From NCBI GenBank assembly GCA_910583745.1, contig CAJTZC010000033.1, positions 1 to 11,964 on the forward strand: DNA of 11,964 nucleotides, read 5' to 3'. The translations under genes and the position numbers were made by a program. The stretch is from an uncultured Bacilli bacterium. Lineage in GTDB: Bacteria; Bacillota_I; Bacilli_A; RF39; UBA660. Position 1 is the first letter of the stretch, and the number at the start of each line of letters is the position of its first letter. Shown here in pieces: positions 6,669 through 11,964 of the stretch. Under the pieces are notes generated by a model. It did no database searches, was not told the origin of the DNA, and saw nothing but the letters and a program-made list of their open reading frames with translations.

Positions 6669-7262
6669 ATGAAAGAAACAATTATTGAAATGGAAAAGTA
6701 TGCCAAGGAGCACAACGTTCCCATCATAGAAAAAGATTCCATAAAGTTCATCATGAAATACATTAAATTAAATAACGTCAAAAAGATACTCGAACTCGGG
6801 ACAGCCATCGGATACAGCGGTATTCTCATGGTTTCAGCGAGTGAAGGAGTAGAGCTCACGACCATCGAAAGAGATGAAAAACGCTATATGGAGGCGTTAA
6901 AAAACGTCAAAAAGTGCGGATTAGAAAAACAGATAGAGATTGTCTTCCAAGACGCTTTAGATGTCAATCTCGTCGGTCGTACCTATGACCTCATCTTTAT
7001 CGATGCGGCGAAGGGACAATACATCAAATTCTTCGAAAAATTCAGCCATTACTTGAGCCCAGGAGGTGTCATCATCACCGATAACATCAATTTCCACGGA
7101 CTTGTCGGAAATAGGTCCGAAGATATGTCTAAGAATTTAAACAGTTTAGTGTCAAAAATCGAAGATTACATCGAGTTTCTTAAGACGAACCAGGAGTTTA
7201 CTACGAAGTTCTACGAAATTGGCGACGGACTGAGTGTAAGTTATAAAAAAGATGAGAAATGA
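6669..7262 (+). CDS. trmR: tRNA 5-hydroxyuridine methyltransferase TrmR (O-methyltransferase family 3)
   Basis: This 197-residue class I SAM-dependent O-methyltransferase is equivalent to B. subtilis YrrM/TrmR, which methylates 5-hydroxyuridine at tRNA wobble position 34 to 5-methoxyuridine. The SAM motif is E42-L-G-T-A-I-G48, the ribose-binding acid is E67 in LTTIER, and metal-ligand positions of this family are D112 (LIFIDAAKGQY) and D138-N139 (IITDN). The ribosome binding site is GGTGA at 6657-6661, 7 nt before the ATG. Family members elsewhere methylate catechols or caffeoyl-CoA, but the downstream U32 pair, which supplies the hydroxylated tRNA substrate, makes the tRNA role the strong choice. 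The 3' end overlaps trhP1 by 11 nt. Confidence 0.92.
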   Translation: MKETIIEMEKYAKEHNVPIIEKDSIKFIMKYIKLNNVKKILELGTAIGYSGILMVSASEGVELTTIERDEKRYMEALKNVKKCGLEKQIEIVFQDALDVNLVGRTYDLIFIDAAKGQYIKFFEKFSHYLSPGGVIITDNINFHGLVGNRSEDMSKNLNSLVSKIEDYIEFLKTNQEFTTKFYEIGDGLSVSYKKDEK

Positions 7263-8046
7263 TAAAGTTTTAATAAATATTAGTATAATTGCAGATTTGG
7301 AGAGATACAAAAAGTTAGGCGTTTCTAACTTTCTTTTTCCATTGAAGGATTTTTCTGTCGGATACGAGAGTTTCACTTTTAATGAGATCGAGTCGACAGG
7401 AGTCGACGCCTATGTCCTAGTTAATCGCATTTTGACCGACGAAGACCTCGACAGATTTGTGAAACTCGAGATACCTAAAAACGTCAAGGGTTTTCTCATC
7501 GAAGATACGGGTTTGATGTGCGAACTCACAGACAAAGGTTATGAGTTGATAAACTTTCAGAACCATTTAAACAACAATTACGAGACGATTAACTACTGGT
7601 TAGACCACTTTACAAGTGTCGTCTTATCTACGGATATCACAGGACAGGAGATAGAAGAGATACTGGATTATACGACAAAGCCTCTCGTATTGCAGGTATT
7701 TGCCTATCCGATGGTGATGTATTCGCGAAGGACTTTGACCCGAAACTACTTGAGACATCGGGGAGAAGTCGAAAAAGACCATTTAGACGTAGCTGTCCCG
7801 AATGCAGACATCCACTTCAAATTGAGAGACAACGACTATGGAACGGCAGTTTTCGACGCAAACTTACTCGATATAAGAGACTTTGCCCGAAATTTAGACG
7901 CGGAGAAGATAAAATTTTTCCTCTTCGATACACAGTTTTTGACGAGTGATTTGGTCGAAGCCGCTCTCGAAGGAAAATCGATAGAAAATGCGACCACTGG
8001 ATTTATAGACAAAAAAACCGTTTATAGGGTAGGTGATTTAAAATGA
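7252..8046 (+). CDS. trhP1: peptidase U32 family protein, short type (TrhP1/YrrN-like)
   Basis: This 264-residue protein is the smaller, diverged partner of the U32 pair. In B. subtilis TrhP1 (YrrN) and TrhP2 (YrrO) act in prephenate-dependent hydroxylation of U34 in tRNA; despite the family name they are not known there as proteases. Recognisable short-U32 segments are DAYVLVNRILTDEDL, FLIEDTGLMC, VVLSTDITGQEIEEI and YPMVMYSRRTLTRNYLRH. It lacks the Cys cluster of its partner and is clearly shorter than the roughly 310-residue Bacillus protein. The ATG overlaps the end of trmR and lacks a good ribosome binding site, so coupling is likely. The stop overlaps the trhP2 ATG by 4 nt. Confidence 0.85.
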   Translation: MRNDKVLINISIIADLERYKKLGVSNFLFPLKDFSVGYESFTFNEIESTGVDAYVLVNRILTDEDLDRFVKLEIPKNVKGFLIEDTGLMCELTDKGYELINFQNHLNNNYETINYWLDHFTSVVLSTDITGQEIEEILDYTTKPLVLQVFAYPMVMYSRRTLTRNYLRHRGEVEKDHLDVAVPNADIHFKLRDNDYGTAVFDANLLDIRDFARNLDAEKIKFFLFDTQFLTSDLVEAALEGKSIENATTGFIDKKTVYRVGDLK

Positions 8047-9227
8047 TAGAACTACTTAGCCCCGCGGGCGACCGAGAACGCTTAGAATTTGCCTTCTTAT
8101 ATGGTGCTGATGCCGTCTATTTGGGCGGAAAGAATTTTGGTCTCCGTGCCAATGCGACCAATTTTTCGAACGAAGAACTCCGAGAAAGCGTAGAATATGC
8201 CCATTCTCTCGGAAAAAAAGTCTATGTGACGGTCAACATCGTCTTTCACAACGAAGACATAGAAGGTCTCGTAGATTATTTAAAGTTCTTAGAGGAGATT
8301 GCCGTCGATGCCATCATCGTCAGCGACCCAATTGTCATCAAAAAAGTGCGTGAAGAGAACATCGCTCTCGAAATTCATTTGAGTACCCAGGCGAGCACTT
8401 TAAATGCGAGAACCGTTAAATTTTACGTCGATCAAGGTGTAAAGCGCGTCGTCCTCGCGAGAGAAGCCTCTAAAAAGGACATCGAGAGGATAAAAACCGA
8501 TACAGGAGTCGATATCGAGTGTTTCATTCAAGGCGCCATGTGCACTTCCTTCAGTGGCAGATGTGTCATGTCGAACTACGCGACAAACAGAGATTCCAAC
8601 CGTGGAGGATGTGCTCAGATATGCCGTTGGAGCTTTTGCGATGACGAAAACCGTGAATTCGAAATGATGCCGAAAGATTTGAACATGGCTACGAACATCG
8701 AAAGCATGATACAAGTCGGAGTCAATTCTTTTAAAATCGAAGGGCGAATGCGTTCGATATACTACATTGCAACCGTTTTGCACACTTATAGAAGGATTAT
8801 CGATAAAATAAAGACAAATACACTTTCCGATGAATATATTTCCTATGCGAAGAATATCATAAATAGAGTGGCCAACAGAGAATCGGTAAGTCAGTTTTAT
8901 CACGGGTTACCGACTGAAAAAGAGCAGTATTTCAGTGGTCGCCAGGAGGACTCCAATCAAGATTTTTTGGGGCTCGTGAAAGACTCAGACGAAAAGACAG
9001 CCACAGTAGAAGTGCGAAATTATTTCAAGATTGGCGATACAGTACAGATTTTCGGCCCAAAGATGGACACAATTGAGTTCACGATTGAGAACATCACTTC
9101 AGAAGACGGGACACCCCTAGAAGTCTGTAACCATCCGAAAGAAATCGTCAAAATTAAAATTCCTAGTAAATGCGACATCGGAAGCATGATGCGAATAAAA
9201 ATGTTTGACATTTTTGAAGAAAGATAG
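8043..9227 (+). CDS. trhP2: U32 family tRNA hydroxylation protein TrhP2 (YrrO-like)
   Basis: This 394-residue member of the U32 family is the Cys-bearing component for prephenate-dependent 5-hydroxyuridine formation at tRNA position 34. The N-terminus ELLSPAGDRERLEFAFLYGA is canonical and starts a TIM-barrel-like domain. The U32 signature is intact: FIQGAMC, SGRCVMSNY and RGGCAQICRW place Cys at 167, 174, 190 and 194, the four positions expected to hold an iron-sulfur cluster in this group. A C-terminal beta domain (about 305-394) follows. The ribosome binding site TAGGTGAT ends 6 nt before the ATG. Its last codons contain the -35 box of the greA promoter. In B. subtilis udk lies between this gene and greA; here it is absent. 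Confidence 0.93.
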   Translation: MIELLSPAGDRERLEFAFLYGADAVYLGGKNFGLRANATNFSNEELRESVEYAHSLGKKVYVTVNIVFHNEDIEGLVDYLKFLEEIAVDAIIVSDPIVIKKVREENIALEIHLSTQASTLNARTVKFYVDQGVKRVVLAREASKKDIERIKTDTGVDIECFIQGAMCTSFSGRCVMSNYATNRDSNRGGCAQICRWSFCDDENREFEMMPKDLNMATNIESMIQVGVNSFKIEGRMRSIYYIATVLHTYRRIIDKIKTNTLSDEYISYAKNIINRVANRESVSQFYHGLPTEKEQYFSGRQEDSNQDFLGLVKDSDEKTATVEVRNYFKIGDTVQIFGPKMDTIEFTIENITSEDGTPLEVCNHPKEIVKIKIPSKCDIGSMMRIKMFDIFEER

Positions 9228-9233
9228 TATTAT
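9205..9233 (+). promoter_or_regulatory. greA promoter, within the 3' end of trhP2
   Basis: A consensus TTGACA (9205-9210) lies inside the trhP2 coding end, with a 17-bp spacer and TATTAT (9228-9233). Transcription should begin near 9240, at the first base of a small hairpin. Confidence 0.75.
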
Positions 9234-9262
9234 TAGGTCAACCTAATCGAAGGTTTAATTTT
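9232..9262 (+). terminator. weak hairpin plus T-run between trhP2 and greA (terminator or leader attenuator)
   Basis: AACCT (9240-9244) pairs with AGGTT (9251-9255) and is followed by TAATTTTTT. An alternative stem, ATTAGG (9232-9237) with CCTAAT (9242-9247), uses the same bases and excludes the first. The terminator stem is only 5 bp, so efficiency is doubtful. Confidence 0.4.
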
Positions 9263-9297
9263 TTGATTTAAATTAATGTTATGAAAGAGTGATAAAT

Positions 9298-9768
9298 ATG
9301 CCAAAAAAAGATGAATGCTTACTTACAGCAGAAGGATTTTTAGCCTTGGAAGAAGAGTTGAACGAGTTAAAAACTGTGAAGAGACCTCAAGTTATCGAAG
9401 CGATAAAGGATGCAAGAGCACAAGGAGATTTATCAGAAAATGCAGACTACGACGCTGCGAGAAGTGACCAAGCAGAATTGGAAGCCAGAATCAAAAAACT
9501 TGAATACATGATTGAACACGCGAAAATAATTGAGGGACCTAAAAAAGGCGAAATTGGAGTAGGTTCCACGATAAAAATTTGCTACGTAGAAGACGACGAT
9601 GAAGAAGAATATAAGATTGTCGGTTCTACGGAAGCGAATCCTTTCGAAGGAAGAATCTCAAATGAGTCTCCTATAGGAAAAGCTGTCATCGGAAAGACAG
9701 TAGGAGATACCGTAGACGTCGAAAGTCCAAACGGTTCTTACCAAGTGAAAATCGTATCTGTAAACTGA
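9298..9768 (+). CDS. greA: transcription elongation factor GreA
   Basis: This 156-residue factor enters the RNA polymerase secondary channel and stimulates cleavage of backtracked transcripts. The N-terminal coiled coil (about 1-75) carries the tip residues D44 and E47 in GDLSENADYDAAR, which position the catalytic metal, so the protein should be active rather than an inhibitory Gfh-type paralogue. The C-terminal FKBP-like domain contains GEIGVGSTIKI, NPFEGRISNESPIGKAVIG and the closing beta strands. The start at 9298 (MPKKDE) has GAGTGA 5 nt upstream; the in-frame GTG at 9289 falls within that ribosome binding site and is rejected. It has its own promoter and is followed by a terminator, so it is probably monocistronic. 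Confidence 0.97.
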   Translation: MPKKDECLLTAEGFLALEEELNELKTVKRPQVIEAIKDARAQGDLSENADYDAARSDQAELEARIKKLEYMIEHAKIIEGPKKGEIGVGSTIKICYVEDDDEEEYKIVGSTEANPFEGRISNESPIGKAVIGKTVGDTVDVESPNGSYQVKIVSVN

Positions 9769-9785
9769 TAGATACAATAAAATAA

Positions 9786-9812
9786 AAAATAGGCCGTTTG
9801 GTCTTATTTTGT
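9786..9812 (+). terminator. intrinsic terminator after greA
   Basis: AAAATAGGCC (9786-9795) pairs with GGTCTTATTTT (9800-9810) around a GTTT loop, with one bulged T and one G-T pair. The A-tract/T-tract arms could let it work in both directions. A smaller 6-bp inverted repeat (GTATCT 9754-9759, AGATAC 9770-9775) flanks the greA stop. Confidence 0.7.
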
Positions 9813-9836
9813 TACGAAAAGTAGGTGATGTCTGTC

Positions 9837-10241
9837 ATGCAACAGATGACGAGAAGTGAATTAAGAGTAAAAATAATGACTATCTTATACCAGATAGATA
9901 TATACAAACAAACGAAATTGGACTACGATATCGATGAAGTGATAAAAGAAAACCTAGAAATCGAGAATGAATTCGTCAAAGAAGTTGTATATGGTGTCAA
10001 CACTTATGCGAAAGACTTAGACGAATTAGCCAATAAATACTTAGCAGACTGGGACATTCGACGCCTAGAATGTACGGGTGCGAACATTTTGAGAATGGCC
10101 TTATATGAGCTAATCTATACGGAGACGCCTAGAATCGTCGTCATAAACGAAGCGATTGAACTAGCCAAAAAGTATTCTGACGATTCGGTTCGCAAGATGA
10201 TCAATGCTGTCCTAGACAAATACGTCAAGGAGCACGAGTAA
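9837..10241 (+). CDS. nusB: transcription antitermination factor NusB
   Basis: This all-helical 134-residue protein binds boxA RNA together with S10 (NusE) and promotes rRNA transcription antitermination. Recognisable family segments are TRSELRVKIMTILYQIDI at the N-terminus, WDIRRLECTGANILRMALYEL in the middle, and INEAIELAKKYSDDSVRKMINAVLD at the C-terminus. The start at 9837 has GTAGGTGAT at 9821-9829 with good spacing; the in-frame GTG at 9825 and ATG at 9828 lie within that site. I see no convincing promoter in the 27 bases after the greA terminator, so expression may depend on readthrough or on a promoter I cannot recognise. The stop overlaps the xseA ATG by one base. Confidence 0.95.
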   Translation: MQQMTRSELRVKIMTILYQIDIYKQTKLDYDIDEVIKENLEIENEFVKEVVYGVNTYAKDLDELANKYLADWDIRRLECTGANILRMALYELIYTETPRIVVINEAIELAKKYSDDSVRKMINAVLDKYVKEHE

Positions 10242-11572
10242 TGGCGAATTACATTACAGTCAGTGCACTGAACAACTATTTAAAAAGAAAATTCGAGGCC
10301 GATATCCATCTCAATCGGGTTTTTTTGAAAGGTGAGATTTCGAACTCCAAATTGCACACGAGAGGACACCTCTATTTTAGTATAAAAGATGAAAACAGCG
10401 TCATCAGTGCTGTGATGTTCTCGACAAATGCGAGCACTTTGAATTTCGAACCGAAAGATGGCACAAAAGTATTCGTAGAAGGAAAAGTCACCGTTTATGA
10501 AGGTTCTGGAAAATACCAAATCGTCGTAACCAAGATGCAACCCGACGGAATAGGGGAACTCTATATCGCCTACGAAAAGCTCAAGGCACAGCTAGAAAAA
10601 GAGGGACTTTTCAAACGAGAACTGAAAAAGCCGATTCCAAAATATCCTCAAAGGATAGGAATCGTCACTGCACCCACAGGTGCTGCGATAAGAGACATTC
10701 TGAGTACGATTAAGAGGCGTTTTCCGATTGCAGAGACGATTCTCTTCCCGGCACTAGTCCAAGGAGAGACGGCCAAAAATAGCATCGTCGAAAATATCCA
10801 AAAAGCCCAAAACTACGATTTAGATGTCCTCATCGTCGGTCGTGGAGGAGGTTCCATCGAGGATTTATGGGCATTCAACGAGGAAATCGTCGCAAGAGCC
10901 ATCTTCGCCTGTCCGATTCCCGTCATCAGTGCCGTAGGACACGAAGTCGACTTTACCATCGCCGACTTTGTCGCAGACTTACGAGCACCAACTCCGACGG
11001 GGGCTGCTGAGCTCGCCGTACCGAACATGGTCGATGTCTTCAAATTGATAGAGAACTTTCGTATTCGTTTAGGGACGAGCACTTCGAACAGATTAAATCT
11101 TTTAAGAAAGAGATTGGATGCCCTGGCGAACTCGTATACTCTCAAAAATCCGAGTGTCTTCTACGAAGCAAAAGAACAGAAACTGTCTATTTTGATGGAC
11201 AAGCTCTCGAACATCGTTCAAAATAAACTAGAATTTTCGAGAAAGCGGTACGAGGCAGTCATCGAATCTTATGTCCTTAAAAACCCTCTATCTTTCTACG
11301 AGAAAGACAGAGAAAAGATACTGTTATGGAAGACAAAACTCATTGCAAATTCAAACCTCTTTTTAAAGGAAAAAGGCCAATCGTATGCCTTACTATTGAA
11401 CAAACTAGACCTCTTAAATCCTCTAAATATTCTTAAAAAAGGATATTCAGTCGTCACAAAAGAGGACAAAGTCATTATAGAAGCCAAAGATTTAAAAAGT
11501 GGCGATAAAATCAATATCAGGTTATCATCCGGGTATATAGATGCCAAAGTAGAAGAAGTAAAGGAGAATTGA
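10241..11572 (+). CDS. xseA: exodeoxyribonuclease VII large subunit
   Basis: This 443-residue catalytic subunit of exonuclease VII degrades single-stranded DNA from both ends. An N-terminal OB fold (about 3-100; HLNRVFLKGEISNSKLHTRG) binds DNA. The catalytic domain has IGIVTAPTGAAIRD (139 on), GRGGGSIEDLW (200-210), AVGHEVDFTIADF (231-243) and LRAPTPTGAAE. A long helical region follows, with three LxNP-centred repeats spaced 45 residues apart (P304, P349, P394), ending in NPLNILKKGYSVV and a small beta cap. The ribosome binding site AAGGAG (10227-10232) lies in nusB, and TAATG joins the two genes. xseB starts 1 nt after this stop, so subunit ratio is set by operon translation. Confidence 0.97.
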   Translation: MANYITVSALNNYLKRKFEADIHLNRVFLKGEISNSKLHTRGHLYFSIKDENSVISAVMFSTNASTLNFEPKDGTKVFVEGKVTVYEGSGKYQIVVTKMQPDGIGELYIAYEKLKAQLEKEGLFKRELKKPIPKYPQRIGIVTAPTGAAIRDILSTIKRRFPIAETILFPALVQGETAKNSIVENIQKAQNYDLDVLIVGRGGGSIEDLWAFNEEIVARAIFACPIPVISAVGHEVDFTIADFVADLRAPTPTGAAELAVPNMVDVFKLIENFRIRLGTSTSNRLNLLRKRLDALANSYTLKNPSVFYEAKEQKLSILMDKLSNIVQNKLEFSRKRYEAVIESYVLKNPLSFYEKDREKILLWKTKLIANSNLFLKEKGQSYALLLNKLDLLNPLNILKKGYSVVTKEDKVIIEAKDLKSGDKINIRLSSGYIDAKVEEVKEN

Positions 11573-11573
11573 C

Positions 11574-11807
11574 ATGGAAGAAGAAAAAAACAAGAAGAGT
11601 TTTGAAGAGAACCTTGCAGAACTCGAACAAATCGTTAAGAAGCTTGAAAATGGTTCTGTACCATTGGAAGAAGCCATAGGAATGTTTACTGAAGGAATGC
11701 GCTTAGCAAATCTATGCGGAGAAGATTTAAACTCTGCGACCGAAAAGGTCAATAAGATTCTTTCAGAAAGTGGCGAACTACAAGACTTTCAAACACCTAC
11801 CGAATAA
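11574..11807 (+). CDS. xseB: exodeoxyribonuclease VII small subunit
   Basis: This 77-residue protein folds as a helical hairpin that binds along the helical arm of XseA; several copies bind each large subunit in the E. coli enzyme. The family pattern is intact: SFEENLAELEQIVKKLENG, then the turn SVPLEEAIGMFTEGMRLANLC and a final helix. The ribosome binding site AAGGAG (11561-11566) is 7 nt before the ATG and lies inside the end of xseA. The last codons and the TAA stop form the stem and loop of the operon terminator. In many Bacillota ispA/dxs follow; here the operon ends. Confidence 0.96.
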   Translation: MEEEKNKKSFEENLAELEQIVKKLENGSVPLEEAIGMFTEGMRLANLCGEDLNSATEKVNKILSESGELQDFQTPTE

Positions 11808-11821
11808 TGCGGTAGTTTTTT
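11797..11821 (+). terminator. intrinsic terminator overlapping the xseB stop
   Basis: CTACCG (11797-11802) pairs with CGGTAG (11810-11815) with a 7-nt loop that contains part of the TAA stop, and is followed by six T. Confidence 0.85.
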
Positions 11822-11867
11822 AATGAAAAATTATAATTAGGAAATTGCGTAAAGTAAGAAAAAAGTC

Positions 11868-11895
11868 TTGACGAGAAGAAACCATATGGTATAAA
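11868..11895 (+). promoter_or_regulatory. promoter with internal palindrome, reading into the tandem repeats
   Basis: TTGACG (11868-11873), a 16-bp spacer, and TATAAA (11890-11895). The spacer contains the perfect 10-bp palindrome ACCATATGGT (11881-11890), whose last base is the first of the -10 box; this is a typical place for a repressor operator. Transcription would start near 11902, just before the 18-bp repeats. Confidence 0.6.
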
Positions 11896-11909
11896 CTTTA
11901 AGAGTAAGG

Positions 11910-11963
11910 AAGGTCCGGATAAGAAACAAGGTCCGGATAAGAAACAAGGTCCGGATAAGAAAC
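11910..11963. repeat. three perfect tandem copies of an 18-bp unit, running to the window end
   Basis: The unit AAGGTCCGGATAAGAAAC occurs at 11910-11927, 11928-11945 and 11946-11963 without spacers or mismatches, and the next base also fits. It contains the palindrome TCCGGA and an AAGG. One plus frame would read Gly-Pro-Asp-Lys-Lys-Gln repeats, but that frame has no ATG, GTG or TTG from its previous stop at 11855 onward. The absence of spacers rules out a CRISPR array. The array probably continues beyond the window. Confidence 0.95.
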
Positions 11964-11964
11964 A

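Noticed and set aside
8400..8903. 167-codon open frame on the minus strand inside trhP2
   Set aside because: Lies fully antisense to a well-conserved U32 gene, has no promoter or ribosome binding site I can see, and its translation shows no family motif; it follows from the codon use of the plus-strand gene.
9281..9292. Three-codon upstream ORF (ATG AAA GAG TGA) in the greA leader
   Set aside because: It overlaps the greA ribosome binding site and is too short to support as coding; no ribosome binding site of its own.
9738..9778. Promoter for nusB near the end of greA (TTACCA with TAAACT, or TACAAT alone)
   Set aside because: Hexamers are weak or lack a partner, and any transcript would meet the greA terminator at once.
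11910..11964. Start of a CRISPR array
   Set aside because: The 18-bp units are directly contiguous with no unique spacers, and no cas genes are present.

Overview
The window looks like chromosomal DNA of a low-GC Bacillota (Firmicute). The evidence is AT-rich intergenic DNA, good sigma-A promoters (TTGACA/TATAAT type, mostly 16-17 bp spacers), Shine-Dalgarno-led starts, TGA used as a stop, and a gene set and order matching the Bacillus/Clostridium core block ireB-ruvX-yrzB-mltG-trmR-trhP1-trhP2-greA. MltG and FtsK indicate a walled cell with the standard code, so not a mycoplasma. I suspect an Erysipelotrichia-like lineage because canonical clusters are reshuffled, but the sequence does not settle this. 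Almost all genes lie on the + strand.

Layout. Bases 1-351 hold a probable decayed transposase remnant on the - strand, then an intrinsic terminator whose 3' arm contains the -35 box of the rpsP promoter. rpsP (ribosomal protein S16) and khpA (KH-domain RNA-binding protein) form a two-gene unit closed by a terminator; the usual rimM-trmD-rplS continuation is absent. ftsK/spoIIIE follows with its own promoter and a nearly leaderless start. A new promoter then opens ireB-ruvX-yrzB(DUF1292)-mltG, a tightly packed and overlapping operon closed by a terminator. A stand-alone gene (5541-6584) with a strong promoter encodes an uncharacterised 347-residue protein with a plausible serine alpha/beta-hydrolase triad; it sits where mltG and trmR are normally adjacent. 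trmR-trhP1-trhP2 follow as an overlapping operon predicted to make 5-methoxyuridine at tRNA wobble position 34. greA comes next, with a promoter inside the end of trhP2 and a terminator after it. nusB-xseA-xseB (antitermination factor plus both exonuclease VII subunits) form the last operon, ending in a terminator that overlaps the xseB stop codon.

The final 140 bases contain a promoter with a perfect 10-bp palindrome between its -35 and -10 boxes, leading directly into three perfect tandem copies of an 18-bp unit that runs off the window end. No start codon lies in the repeats.

The window is mostly housekeeping DNA: translation (S16, KhpA, wobble modification), transcription (GreA, NusB), envelope and division (FtsK, MltG, IreB) and DNA repair (RuvX, exonuclease VII). 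The parts least explained by known biology are the inserted hydrolase-like gene, the promoter/palindrome/18-bp repeat module at the right edge, and the overlapping hairpins in the greA leader.
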